Positions 42,168 through 53,600 of a stretch of 64,000 nt of DNA are shown here, one piece after another; position 1 is the stretch's first letter, and every line of letters starts with the position of its first letter. The stretch is from Ehrlichia sp052043515 (GTDB lineage Bacteria; Pseudomonadota; Alphaproteobacteria; Rickettsiales; Anaplasmataceae). The notes beneath the pieces are model-generated. The model ran no database searches, was not told where the DNA came from, and saw nothing but the letters and a program-made list of their open reading frames with translations. The stretch is from positions 1-64,000 of the forward strand of contig JBQEQX010000001.1 of the NCBI GenBank assembly GCA_052043515.1. Reading direction: 5' to 3'. Both the position numbers and the translations under genes were made by a program.

Positions 42168-43439
42168 CTAAATATGGTGCCTAATTCGATCCTCAATCAC
42201 ATCACGAAAATGTCTGATTAATCCCTGTATGGGCCAAGCAGCAGCATCACCGAGTGCACATATGGTATGTCCTTCTATTTGGCGTGTGATATCCAATAAC
42301 AAGTCAATATCATCGGGTTTAGCTCCGCCTTTTACAATTTGTCTCATGATTCTCCAAATCCATCCTGTACCTTCACGACATGGTGTACATTGTCCGCAAG
42401 ACTCATGCATATAAAAATGTGATAACCTTTCTACTGCTTCTATCAAATCTGTAGACTTATCCATAACTATTAATCCAGCGGTTCCTAATCCTGATTGTAC
42501 CGCCCTTAAAGAATCAAAATCCATAGTTACAGTATTACAAATATCTTTTGGAAGCATTGGTACTGATGAACCACCAGGAATTACTGCTAGTAAATTATCC
42601 CATCCACCACGAACACCTCCTGCGTATCTTTCTATAAGTTCTCTCATAGAAATTCCCAATTCTTCTTCCACATTACACGGATTATTCACATGCCCTGATA
42701 TACAAAAAATCTTGGTGCCAGTATTATTTTCTTTTCCAAGAGACGCAAACCAGCTGCTACCTCTCCTTAAAATTTCACTAACAGTTGCAATGGTTTCAAC
42801 ATTATTAATAGTAGTAGGACAGCCATATAAGCCTACTACAGCAGGAAATGGAGGTTTTAACCTCGGCATACCTTTTCTTCCTTCCAAAGACTCAAGCTGA
42901 GCAGTTTCCTCTCCACAAATATATGCTCCAGCTCCCCCTATGAATAAAGATATCTAAATCATACCCAGATTTACACGCATTTTTTCCAATCAACTTTGCT
43001 TCGTATGCTTCTCTTAAAGCTTCAGACAATACTAAATACTCACTATAAAACTCACCACGAATGTAAATATAAGCTGCAGTCACATTCATTGCAAACCCAG
43101 CTATTAATATTCCTTCAATAAGTCTATGTGGTTCATACCTCAATATGTCGCGGTCTTTACATGTACCAGGTTCTGACTCATCAGCATTAACAACTAAATA
43201 CGCTGGCTGTCCTTCCATTCTGGTTTTTTGGCATAAAAACCCCATTTCATGCCTGTAGAAAAACCCGCTCCACCTCTACCACGTAGTCCAGAATTTCTTA
43301 TTTCTTGAATAATACGCTCTGGTCCCAAATTCAATATTCCTAAAATATTGCTCCAAATACCCCTACTTCTCGCAGATTCTAAGAATGGAGAGCTCAGGCC
43401 ATCAAGATTAGTAAATATTCTATCATCATCTCTTAACAT
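42168..43439 (-). CDS. nuoF: NADH-quinone oxidoreductase subunit F, broken into three frames
   Basis: Flavin- and iron-sulfur-bearing NADH-oxidising subunit of complex I. The NADH/FMN loop GLRGRGGAGFSTGMKWGF, NADESEPGTCKDRD, HRGAGAYICGEETA and the 4Fe-4S motif SCGQCTPCREGTGW are visible. C5 at 42934-42938 (G5 in the gene) has one base too many. Near 43224-43239 either one base is missing or, more likely, A5 at 43235-43239 and T6 at 43224-43229 each have one too many, which restores the family's WGFMPK. The corrected length is about 422 residues. It stands apart from the nuoJ-N block, as in other Rickettsiales. Confidence 0.92.
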
Positions 43440-43568
43440 AAAGTTTTATAAAAATATGATAAGCAATCAAATTAAACCAACGAATTCAATAACGTACTAG
43501 AACACAAACAGACCAAGCACACACTTACAACAAGGCACACAACTAAAAATACGTATGACTGACTCAAG

Positions 43569-43642
43569 TGGGCCTGGGAAGAGTTGAACCTCCGACCTCA
43601 CGCTTATCAGGCGTGCACTCTAACCACCTGAGCTACAGGCCC
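43569..43642 (-). tRNA. tRNA-Ile (anticodon GAT)
   Basis: On the minus strand the 74-base gene begins GGGCCTGTAGCTCAGGTGG, the acceptor GGGCCTG pairs with CAGGCCC, the anticodon loop is CTGATAA (anticodon GAT) and the T arm has GGTTCAACTC. Discriminator A; CCA not encoded. It is isolated, not in an rRNA spacer, as expected for this family's split rRNA genes. Confidence 0.95.
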
Positions 43643-43653
43643 ATAAAAAAACA

Positions 43654-43923
43654 TCAACAAGAAGCAGAGTTAGTCTCTAATACATCAACAAATGTTTTAT
43701 TCAAAACCCCTTTCCTAAAATAAACAATCCCTGATATTTTAGAAAAGATGGTATGATCCTTCCCTATACCAACATTCTTTCCAGGATGGTATTTCGTACC
43801 CCTTTGACGTACAATAACATTACCAGGGATTACTTTCTCACTTCCAAATTTCTTTACTCCTAATCTTCTACCTCTCGAATCCCGACCATTACCGGAGCTA
43901 CCACCAGATTTCTTCGTAGCCAT
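43654..43923 (-). CDS. rpmA: 50S ribosomal protein L27
   Basis: Basic 89-residue protein of the peptidyl-transferase region. It begins MATKKSGGSSGNGRDSRGRR, followed by LGVKKFGSEKVIPGNVIVRQ and GTKYHPGKNVGIGKDHTIF, the standard L27 sequence. It lies five bases after rplU and 11 bases from tRNA-Ile. Confidence 0.96.
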   Translation of the reverse strand: MATKKSGGSSGNGRDSRGRRLGVKKFGSEKVIPGNVIVRQRGTKYHPGKNVGIGKDHTIFSKISGIVYFRKGVLNKTFVDVLETNSASC

Positions 43924-43928
43924 AATTT

Positions 43929-44237
43929 CTACTCCATATTATTAATTTTAGTAACACGCAAAACAGTCATATATTGTCTATGACCATTTTTCCTTCTATA
44001 GTTTTTACGGCGTTTCTTCTTAAAAATTATTATCTTATCGTTTCTACATTGCTCAAGAACTGAAGCTGTAACAGTCGCATTTCGCGTAAAAAGAATATTA
44101 TTATTAACATCAGTTAATGCAATCACGCTATTCAAAGTAACCTCTTCCCCCACGCATAGATTCAATTTCTCCACTTTTATAACATCCTGTTCTTTTACTT
44201 TATATTGCTTCCCACCAGTCTCAACAATAGCAAACAT
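43929..44237 (-). CDS. rplU: 50S ribosomal protein L21
   Basis: 102-residue large-subunit protein. MFAIVETGGKQYKVKEQDVI at the start, KIIIFKKKRRKNYRRKNGHR and the TVLRVTKI tail are diagnostic. First gene of the rplU-rpmA pair, divergent from eno. Confidence 0.96.
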   Translation of the reverse strand: MFAIVETGGKQYKVKEQDVIKVEKLNLCVGEEVTLNSVIALTDVNNNILFTRNATVTASVLEQCRNDKIIIFKKKRRKNYRRKNGHRQYMTVLRVTKINNME

Positions 44238-44419
44238 AATACATCTCTAACATTTTATAGAATCATCAGCTGGGTAATTTTGCTCATATATAATACAATA
44301 TGTCAATAGTATTGTTACTCTTTAAAATTAAATCAGTATTGAGAATACATTTACATTTAACACAAAAGCTATTACCATCATTTTTGAAATTCTTTAATAA
44401 AAAACAAAAAAGGTATCAC

Positions 44420-45673
44420 GTGTCCAGTGTAACAATTAACAACATATCATCAAGACAAATTTTAGACAGCAGAGGATATCCTACTATTGAAGCAGAAGTA
44501 GTCCTATCAAATCATATTAAAGCAAGAGCCTCCGTACCTTCAGGAGCTTCGGTAGGAAAATTTGAAGCTGTAGAGTTACGAGACAATGACAAAAGCTATT
44601 ACCACGGGTACGGTGTAACGAAAGCAATTAACCTCATTAATTCAGAAATTGCACACCAAATCATAGGCATGGAAGTCTTGGATCAAGAAAAAATAGATAA
44701 TATGTTAATTAAAATAGACGGGACAAGTAATAAATCAAGAATCGGAGCAAATTCTACACTTGCAATGTCATTGGCAACTGCAAAAGCCGCAGCTTTAACG
44801 TTAAATATCCCTTTGTATCAATATTTGGGTGGCATTACAGCAAAAGTTCTACCAAGACCATTGATTAATGTTATCAATGGTGGAATGCATGCAGATAATA
44901 ATCTAGATTTTCAGGAATTCATGATTATTCCAAACGGAGCTAGTAAGTTTGAAGATGCAATAAAAATGTCAGCTGAAGTATTTTTTCAATTAAAGCAGAT
45001 TCTTAAACAAAAACAATACAATACCAACGTGGGGGATGAGGGTGGATTCGCTCCTAACGTAAAAACTAATAATGAAGTATTTGAAATTATTATCGAAGCT
45101 GTAGAGAAATCAGGATATAAAATTTACCAAGATTTTTCACTGGGACTAGATGTTGCTGCATCTACCTTTTACAAAAATCAAAAATATAAATTCGCAGACC
45201 ACGAATTAAGTTCTCAAGAACTGGTAGAATACTACAAAAATATAATCTCACAATATCCTATTATATCAATTGAAGATCCAATGGCAGAAGAAGATAAGTC
45301 TGGATGGAAACTTATAACACGAGAGTTAGGTAATAAAATACAAATAGTAGGAGATGATTTATTTGTAACCAACTGTAAACTAATTAAAGATGGTATTGAT
45401 AATAACATGGCGAATGCAGTACTGATAAAACCAAACCAAATAGGAACTCTAACTGAAACTTTAAATGCCGTGAGAATTGCTCAAAAAAATAATTATAATG
45501 TAATAATATCCCACAGATCAGGTGAGACAGAAGATACTACAATTTCACATATAGCTGTAGCAACAAACTGTGGACAGATCAAAACTGGTTCTTTATCTAG
45601 ATCTGAACGTTTAGCAAAATACAATGAATTATTATATATAGAAAAATTATTAGATATTTCAGCAATATATTAA
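44420..45673 (+). CDS. eno: Enolase
   Basis: Glycolytic/gluconeogenic enzyme converting 2-phosphoglycerate to phosphoenolpyruvate. SRQILDSRGYPTIEAEV, SVPSGASVGKFEA, GDEGGFAPNV and the carboxy-terminal SHRSGETEDTTISHIAVATN are conserved. The frame is open upstream to 44300, but the usual N-terminus is VSSVTINNISSRQ, so I place the start at the GTG at 44420, with AAGG upstream (417 residues). It lies ten bases before obgE, probably one operon. Confidence 0.93.
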   Translation: MSSVTINNISSRQILDSRGYPTIEAEVVLSNHIKARASVPSGASVGKFEAVELRDNDKSYYHGYGVTKAINLINSEIAHQIIGMEVLDQEKIDNMLIKIDGTSNKSRIGANSTLAMSLATAKAAALTLNIPLYQYLGGITAKVLPRPLINVINGGMHADNNLDFQEFMIIPNGASKFEDAIKMSAEVFFQLKQILKQKQYNTNVGDEGGFAPNVKTNNEVFEIIIEAVEKSGYKIYQDFSLGLDVAASTFYKNQKYKFADHELSSQELVEYYKNIISQYPIISIEDPMAEEDKSGWKLITRELGNKIQIVGDDLFVTNCKLIKDGIDNNMANAVLIKPNQIGTLTETLNAVRIAQKNNYNVIISHRSGETEDTTISHIAVATNCGQIKTGSLSRSERLAKYNELLYIEKLLDISAIY

Positions 45674-45682
45674 TGGAGCGTT

Positions 45683-46710
45683 ATGAGCTTTATAGATGAG
45701 GCAAAAGTTCATTTGAAAGCAGGAAATGGTGGACATGGGTGCAGCAGTTTTCGACACGAGAAGTTTATTGAATTTGGTGGACCTGATGGTGGCAATGGTG
45801 GGGATGGTGGTGACATTATTTTTTCCACAAGCCGCAATATTAACACTCTGCTACACTTTAGGTATAAACAACACATAAAGGCAGAAAATGGAAGCTCCGG
45901 ATCTGGTAAAAAAAAATCCGGATCATCAGGCAAAGATATTATCGTACAAGTTCCTGTAGGAACTCAATTATATGATGAGAAAGGTATATTAATTGCCGAT
46001 CTCAACTCTGAAAATCAAAAATTCACGGCAGCATGTGGTGGCAAAGGTGGGATGGGTAATGCTAATTATAAAACTTCTACCAACAGAGCACCAAGACATT
46101 TTACTTTTGGAGAAGAAGGAGAAGAAAAATACATTATATTAAAATTAAAAATTATTTCTGATATTGGTATTATAGGATTACCCAATGCTGGCAAATCTAG
46201 TTTTTTTAGCTTCATGTACTAATTCAAAGACAAAAATTGCTGACTATCCATTCACCACATTAGAACCACACTTAGGAGTTGCTTTTATTGACAACAGAGA
46301 GCTGGTTTTAGCTGATATACCTGGATTAATTCCTGGAGCACATCTTGGTTATGGAATAGGTGATAAATTTTTAAAACATATCGAAAGATGTTCCATGTTA
46401 CTACACATTATAGACTGCACATTAGACAATATAATTGATTCATATAAATCCATTAGAAAAGAACTAATCTTTTATAATATGGAGTTAGCTCACAAAACAG
46501 AATTCATAGTACTAAACAAATGCGACTTACTAGACAAAAGACAAATAGATAAGAAAAAGCAATTACTGTCAAATCATACAAAAAAAAGAAATATTTCTAT
46601 CATCTATAAAAAGCAATCGTTATCCAATTCTAACTGTCTTAAGTCAACATATCAAAAATAGAAGGAGTTCTGATACTGAACCATATATATATGATCCGTT
46701 TAATACATAA
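45683..46710 (+). CDS. obgE: GTPase ObgE/CgtA, two homopolymer shifts
   Basis: Ribosome-associated GTPase involved in 50S assembly and stress control. The Gly-rich Obg domain is clear (GGPDGGNGGDGGDIIF, GGKGGMGNANYKTS), then the G1 motif GLPNAGKSS and DIPGLIPGA. T7 at 46201-46207 and A8 at 46580-46587 each carry an extra base. Corrected, the first join reads KSSFLASCTNSKTKIADYPF and the second continues EIFLSSIKSNRYPILTVLSQ to a stop at 46710, giving about 341 residues. Without the second correction the last third of the G domain tail is lost. Confidence 0.9.
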
Positions 46711-47347
46711 TAGTAGCAAATTCTATTTTCAAATTAATAATTAGGCAAAAAAAACAATATATTAAATACCATATTTAAATAATTCATTTTTTTCCGATAA
46801 ATAAATCTTATCCTAATTATCAACATTGAAATATACACAAAAAATAAGATAGCACTACAATATACAATATAAAAAAAGCCACACTATTGAAGTAATGTAA
46901 ACACTAATATTCAAAATTATTACCATTTGCCATAGAAAAATAACTATATAAATAAAACAACTAAACCTAACAACTTTTACATTACCTTATGTCATTTTTT
47001 TTAATATAGTTCTGCAACCTTATAGTTTAAAAACTACTAGATACCTTTTTCACACTTATTTCCTTACACCAATTCACTAAAAAGTGATACTTCTTTATCA
47101 ATGAAAAATATAGTACTCCATTAATTACCTGAACTGTCAAATATCTTAGAAATTACAATCACTACATTTACTATATAAAGACGTTTACCACTTCTTTACT
47201 TAATGTAATACAAAGACTTATTATGTATTTCAAGTTATACTTGTAATACTTAAATATAACCATCAGAAAATCTTCAATTTATTTTTACTAGCATACAATG
47301 TTTACTACTAAAATCCTATAAAAACATTTTACGCCGTTAAAGGAACC
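46711..47347. other. Long gene-free spacer
   Basis: About 640 very AT-rich bases between convergent obgE and rsmH. No open frame of note on either strand, no tRNA or structural RNA recognised. Two convergent genes need no promoter here, so its length is unexplained. Confidence 0.4.
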
Positions 47348-48247
47348 CTATATCTTTAATATAGCACGCAACTTTGCAGATCTAGCTCTAGGATTACTAG
47401 ATATTTCCTCAAAAGTTGGCCTAATAACCTTCTTATTAATCAATTGAAATTCGAAATGAGATTTTAAGACTGTAATATTTCTGTCACATAACGACTTAAA
47501 CATTACTTTTACAATTCGATCCTCTAAAGAATGAAAAGAAATTACTATTATTTTTCCTCCTGGATTTAATAAATCAGATGCAGACATTATACCCTGCTCT
47601 AGCTCTTCTAATTCCTTGTTGACCCATATTCTAATTGCTTGAAATGTTCTTGTCGCAGGATCAATACTATGATTTTTACTGCGTGATACTACAGACCTAA
47701 CTATAGATGCAAGTTCGCTTGTAGTATGAATATTTTTTTTCTTCCTACTATTAACAATAGCTCTTGCAATTCTGCGTGAATACTTCTCCTCGCCATATTG
47801 ATATATAACATTAGCAATTTCTTCCTCAGAAGATGTATTTACAAAAATTGAAGCATTAACATTATTTAAAGAACTACTCATCCTCATATCGAGTGGCCCC
47901 TCTTTAGAAAAAGAGAATCCACGATTCGCATTATCCAACTGCATAGAAGAAACTCCTAAATCAAATACTATACCATCAACCTTTTCTAGTTGTGCATTAT
48001 GCAATATTTGTTTCATATTACTAAACTTACTAACATAGAAATGTATTTTGCCAGGAAATTCATCTAGTAGTTTCTTATAAAAAATTTCAGTATACTCATC
48101 CTGATCAATGGCATAAACCTTACAATCAGCAACATTCAGGATTGCTTGACTGTATCCTCCAGCTCCAAATGTTGCATCAACGTATACTTTACCATCCTGA
48201 GGACACAGCACATCAAGCATCTCTTTTAGTAAAACAGGAGTATGCAT
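47348..48247 (-). CDS. rsmH: 16S rRNA (cytosine1402-N4)-methyltransferase RsmH
   Basis: Methylates N4 of C1402 in the 30S decoding centre. It begins MHTPVLLKEMLDVL at the ATG at 48247, has the SAM-binding YVDATFGAGGYSQAIL, VDGIVFDLGVSSMQLD, GFSFSKEGPLDMRMS, RTFQAIRIWVNKELEEL and the terminal SNPRARSAKLRA. 299 residues, normal length. In many bacteria it heads the mra/fts cluster; no cell-wall gene is adjacent here. Confidence 0.94.
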   Translation of the reverse strand: MHTPVLLKEMLDVLCPQDGKVYVDATFGAGGYSQAILNVADCKVYAIDQDEYTEIFYKKLLDEFPGKIHFYVSKFSNMKQILHNAQLEKVDGIVFDLGVSSMQLDNANRGFSFSKEGPLDMRMSSSLNNVNASIFVNTSSEEEIANVIYQYGEEKYSRRIARAIVNSRKKKNIHTTSELASIVRSVVSRSKNHSIDPATRTFQAIRIWVNKELEELEQGIMSASDLLNPGGKIIVISFHSLEDRIVKVMFKSLCDRNITVLKSHFEFQLINKKVIRPTFEEISSNPRARSAKLRAILKI

Positions 48248-48515
48248 ATTACAAATCTCTAATATTCTTAACCACTTCTTAGCACAGTAAACGAACACTT
48301 ACTACATAAATTTAATTAAGAAAGCACAGTAAATATACAAAATGAGTGGATGCTTAAATGAAATCCTTTATCCTATAAATTAAAAATTGACAACAACTAC
48401 TGATAAATCAAATATCTTTTATATACGTTCCCATAATTATCATATCTAAAACTTGAACATAACTTTCAGCATGCACACTCATTTATATTAATACTAGACA
48501 TAGCTTGATAAAATA

Positions 48516-49037
48516 CTACATCTTTTTATACAAAGTTTTTTCTGTAACTATCATATCTAGAACTTGATCATGACCTTCAACAGGTACCTCATCACACAAC
48601 TGTAAATCATAAGCTACTCCTATCACTCTACAACTTGGCCTTAACGCTGAAATAGTACTATCATAATATCCACCTCCAAAACCTAATCTATTCAAATGTT
48701 TATCAAATGCAACAAGAGGGACTATTAAAATAGTTGGAATCACAGAATTAACACTACTCCACTGATGAAATAGCAGTATCCTACTATTCTTATCTATTAC
48801 TGGAAGAGCTACTATATGTTCTTGCTGCACTAAATAATTCATCAACGGCAAAACATCAATCTCACCATCTATAGGCTTATACCCAGAAATCACAGACATT
48901 TCTTTCATAACTACGCTGTTAATATAATTTCGTAATAAAGCACAAGACGCCTCTTCCTTATTTCGCACTTCCTTCCTTAATTTCCTATATTTCTTGCGTA
49001 ATTCAGCCTTACGCTGATTAATATCTCCAATAAACAC
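48516..49037 (-). CDS. 5-formyltetrahydrofolate cyclo-ligase, shortened
   Basis: Converts 5-formyl-THF to methenyl-THF with ATP. RKKYRKLRKEV, GYKPIDGEIDVLPL, VPLVAFDKHLNRLGFGGGYY and VIGVAYDLQL identify the family. The segment that normally holds the fGIxEP stretch, between FHQW and IPTILIVPLVAFD, is about 15-20 residues shorter than usual, so the protein is only 173 residues. The frame through this part is continuous and has no long homopolymer, so this looks like a real deletion. Activity may be altered. Confidence 0.82.
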   Translation of the reverse strand: MFIGDINQRKAELRKKYRKLRKEVRNKEEASCALLRNYINSVVMKEMSVISGYKPIDGEIDVLPLMNYLVQQEHIVALPVIDKNSRILLFHQWSSVNSVIPTILIVPLVAFDKHLNRLGFGGGYYDSTISALRPSCRVIGVAYDLQLCDEVPVEGHDQVLDMIVTEKTLYKKM

Positions 49038-49310
49038 AATTCACATATGCCATTACCTACTTACACAATCTAACGCACCAATAATCATTGTGTCAATTTT
49101 TAGTTATTTTTTATCTACACAGTTTACAGAAACAAAAAATCACATTTTCCCAATATCGCAATTGGAATAGTCCTCATTAGCAGCACGGCAAAGACATCCA
49201 ATTTTCCTTATAAGAATTCAACTAACTTATAGAAAGCTCATCAAGTTTATAAACCGTACAAAAACGATAAACATCTCTAAAATCCAGATAACAAATCTCC
49301 ACTCAAACCA

Positions 49311-50037
49311 CTACTTTATGCTGTGATAATAATACTCATTTACGTACGACAACGCAGCAATAACCGCAGTGTCAACTCTCAGTATTCTTGGCCCTAAAGA
49401 TAAACTATCACAAAATTCATATGCAAAACTCAATTCATCATTTGAAAAACCACCTTCTGGACCTATAACGATGTGAATATTGCTTTTATTTTTTAATACC
49501 TCTAACGGCTGCTTTCCTTTACCTGTCTCATCGCAAATGATAAAATTAGCATCATTAGTTTTTAACGTTTTCAAATCAGTAAAATCAACAGGAGAAGAAA
49601 CCTCTGGAATATCAAGTCTTTCACATTGTTCAGCAGCTTCAATAGCCCACTTCTTGCACTTTTCTAAATTTATGTTACTGGTTGCTATATGTTTTGTATA
49701 CATAGGCTGCATCAATGTAACTCCCATTTCTGTTGCTTGTCTAACAATACTTTGTAGGATAGTGTTTTTTTACAATAGCAAAGCACAAAACTAAATTCTT
49801 ACTTTCGGTTTGTTTTCTAAGCAAGTAATTTACTCTAATTTTAACACTACCAGACAATTCAAATATTTCACCTATCCATTCTCCGTCCTTACCATTAAAC
49901 AGCCTAACCATATCCAAACTCACAGCTCGCATCACATGACAAATATAATGAGACGTAAGACTATCTAAGGTGACGACAGAATGCTCGCTAAGTGGACAAG
50001 TTACATATAATCTAATATTCAATTTTTTCTTTCGCAT
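49311..50037 (-). CDS. rsmE: 16S rRNA (uracil1498-N3)-methyltransferase RsmE, one frameshift
   Basis: SPOUT-class methyltransferase for U1498. The N-terminal part has the PUA-like domain (HYICHVMRAVSLDMVRLFNG) and the C-terminal part the knot with IHIVIGPEGGFSNDEL and LGPRILRVDTAVIAAL. T7 at 49765-49771 has one base too many. Corrected it reads IVKNTILQSIVRQATEMGVT, the family's central motif, and totals about 241 residues. It ends the bcp-rsmE pair (13-bp gap). Confidence 0.9.
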
Positions 50038-50050
50038 CTTCCTTTGAAAG

Positions 50051-50494
50051 TTACATTACTTCTCTTATCGTTTCAAGAACGTTGTCAACATGCTTACTTA
50101 CTTTCACACTTCGCCAAATTTTTCTTATTTTTCCATTTTTGTCTATTAGAAATGTTGAACGATCTATTCCCATATAAGACCTTCCAAACATATTTTTTTC
50201 TATCCAAGTGCCATACTGTTTTGACAATTCCGAATTCTCATCTGATATTAACTGAAAAGATATATCGTGCTTTCTCTTAAAATTCTCATGAGATTTTTCA
50301 TTATCCCTAGACACACCAATTATGATAGTATCTAGATCAGCAAAATCATCAATTGCTGCTTGAAAATCCTTTGCTTCTTTTGTACAACCTGGAGTATCAT
50401 CTTTTGGATAAAAATATAAGACTATATTCTTGTTACCCATATAAGTATCAAGGCCCTCAAAGTACGGTGCACTATCACCTATCTCTATCGCCAT
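50051..50494 (-). CDS. bcp: Thioredoxin-dependent peroxiredoxin, Bcp/PrxQ type
   Basis: Reduces hydroperoxides. The 147-residue protein has YFYPKDDTPGCTKEAKDFQA with the peroxidatic Cys, IIGVSRDNEKSHENFKRKH, and STFLIDKNGKIRKIWR. The resolving Cys five residues after the first, typical of PrxQ, is replaced (GCTKEAKD), making it a 1-Cys-like variant. Divergent from ileS. Confidence 0.9.
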   Translation of the reverse strand: MAIEIGDSAPYFEGLDTYMGNKNIVLYFYPKDDTPGCTKEAKDFQAAIDDFADLDTIIIGVSRDNEKSHENFKRKHDISFQLISDENSELSKQYGTWIEKNMFGRSYMGIDRSTFLIDKNGKIRKIWRSVKVSKHVDNVLETIREVM

Positions 50495-50633
50495 AACATC
50501 CTCAAAATAATTTTTAAAACAATGCTATGAATATTAATAAGAGTCAATAATTTTTACATATTTTAATACAGACTATGATTGCAGCTTACACAAATATGTG
50601 TATAGTAAATCTTTATACTTAACAATAGATGCT

Positions 50634-53600
50634 ATGACAAAACATTATTCGCAATCAAATGGGGAATTAAATTTCCCACTAATAGAGGAAGATGTTTTTC
50701 AATTTTGGAAAAAAAATAACATCTTTAAAAAATCAGTAGATAACAGAGATGGAAAAAAAAGGTTTGTGTTTTATGATGGACCTCCATTTGCCAATGGATT
50801 ACCTCATTATGGTCACTTACTAACCGGATTTATCAAAGATACGGTGGCTCGCTACAAAACAATGGCAGGATTTAAAGTTGAAAGAAGATTCGGGTGGGAT
50901 TGTCATGGGTTACCCGCTGAAATGTTATCAGAAAAAGAGCTTGGAATATCAGGAAAATTAGAGATTGAAAAATTCGGTATAGAAAAGTTCAACAATTACT
51001 GCCGCAGTTCAGTAATGAAATTCTCAAAGGAATGGAAACAGTACGTGGAAAGACAAGCAAGATGGGTGGATTTTGAAAATGACTATAAAACAATGAATAT
51101 AGCCTTTATGGAATCAATAATGTGGTCATTTTATAAACTATGGAATAAAGGATTAATATACGAATCTGTAAAGATTGTACCGTACAGTTGGGCATGTCAG
51201 ACACCTTTATCAAACTTTGAAACTAGAATAGATAATGCTTACAGACAAAAAATTAGTAAAACTATTACCGTAGCATTTGAGCTATTGGAAAACCCAAAGT
51301 CTATTATGTTAGACGACGTAAAAACATATAAACTCTTAGTTTGGACAACTACTCCTTGGACTTTACCTTGTAATTTTGCTTTGGCTATTAGCCCAAGTAT
51401 TAAATATTGTGGAGCTATCATTAACCAAGAAATGTTTATCTTTTCTAATAGATACTTACAAAGTTTTCAAGAACACTGCAAAAAAAATAACATAGAATAC
51501 AAAGTATATAGCAAAGATATAGCATATAATACTTTAAAAGATTTGCATTACAAACCCATATTTGAGTATTTTACTGACGTAAAGAATGCATTTAAAATCT
51601 TAACTGCAGATTTCGTAGTAGAAGATGAAGGCACAGGAATAGTCCATATCGCACCAGGATTTGGAGAAGATGATTTCATGTTATGCAAAGAACAATGTAT
51701 TCCACATATCGAGTCAGGAACATCTAACTTATTAGCAACTATTTGTCCAATAGATGATGGAGGAAAGTTTATTGATAAGATTTCAGACTTTACAAACATG
51801 CATGTATTTGAAACAAATGATAAAATTATCAACATATTAAAACGAAAAAATCTCTGCTTCAGAACAGACCAATATTTACATAATTATCCACACTGTTGGC
51901 GCACTGACACTCCATTAATATATAGAGCCATGTCATCATGGTATATCGAAGTTACGAAAATAAAGAACAGAATGATTGAGTTGAACAAAACTGTAAATTG
52001 GATTCCTGGTCATATACGCAATGGACAATTTGGCAAATGGCTAGAAAATGCTAAAGATTGGGCAATATCACGCAATAGATTTTGGGGAACACCATTACCA
52101 GTGTGGAAATCCGACAATCCTAATTACCCAAGAATTGACGTATATGGATCAATAAAGAAAACATTAGATGATGTCAAAGCATTAGAAGAAGATTTTGATA
52201 TATCATCTATAAATGATTTACATCGACCATATATTGACAATTTGGTACGTCCCAATCCGGATGACCCAACTGGGAAATCAATGATGAGACGAGTTAATGA
52301 CGTTTTTGACTGTTGGTTTGAATCTGGATCGATGCCTCATGCACAACTTCATTACCCGTTTGAAAACAAAAAGTTTTTTGAAAATTATTTTCCAGCGGAT
52401 TTTATAACAGAATATGTAGCACAAACTAGAGGATGGTTCTATACATTATTTGTACTATCTACCGCATTATTCAACAAACCACCATTTAAAAATTGTATAT
52501 GTCATGGTGTCGTATTAGATACTCAAGGACAAAAATTATCAAAAAAGACTTAACAATTATGCAGATCCAATGGAAATGTTTAAACGGTATGGCTCTGATG
52601 CGCTAAGATTCCTTATGCTATCCCACGCAGTGTCATACGGTGGAGACTTGCTACTGGATAAAGAAGGAATAATGATACGTGATATATTGCGTAATGTTAT
52701 AAAACCAATATGGAATAGTTATAACTTTTTCACCATTTACGCTAACATCGACAAAATGCAAGCAAGGGTTATTCAAAACTTAAACGGACTAAAGAATATT
52801 ATAGATAAATATATAATATGTGAGTGTATCAGTACCATAAAGTCTATATTTGATGCTATGGAAGAACAAGAACACAATACAAACAATTTCGGATACAACA
52901 TCAAGCTTGCATGCAATAACATTACTAACTTTTTTGAAATACTCAATAACTGGTATATTAGAAGATGCAGAAACCGCTTTTGGTCATCGGAAATTAATCA
53001 AGACAAAATAGATTCTTATAATACTTTATACACTGTTATATACTATATGTTAAAAGTATCTGCCCCATTTTTACCAACTACCACCGAAGCAATTTGGCAA
53101 AAGTTAAATTTTCAAGAAGAAGAATCGGTACATTTATCATCGTTGCCAAATATAAAACATTTTACAATAAGTGATCAAGATAAACAAAATATCCAATATA
53201 TGAAATTAACAATGAGCATATGTAATTATGCTTTATCAATCAGAAACGCTCACAATATTAGAATTAGACAACCACTTAATAACATAGTTATATACAGTTA
53301 CAATTGTTCAGACTTACTTAACTTGCCAATAGAATATCAAAATATTCTATTGGAAGAAATAAATGTGAAAAATATATCATTTAAATCTAACATATCCGAT
53401 ATTGCATCATTTGAATTAAAGTTGAACTTTCCAAAACTTGGAAAAAGAATACCTGATCAAGTGAAATTCTTAATATCCGCATTAAAAGATAATAAGTGGG
53501 AGATACTAAAAAACGAACAATTACTTCTCGGAATAAGAGAAGCAGAACACTATATCATAAATAGTGATGAATATACTTTAGACCTTAAAGTGCACAATGA

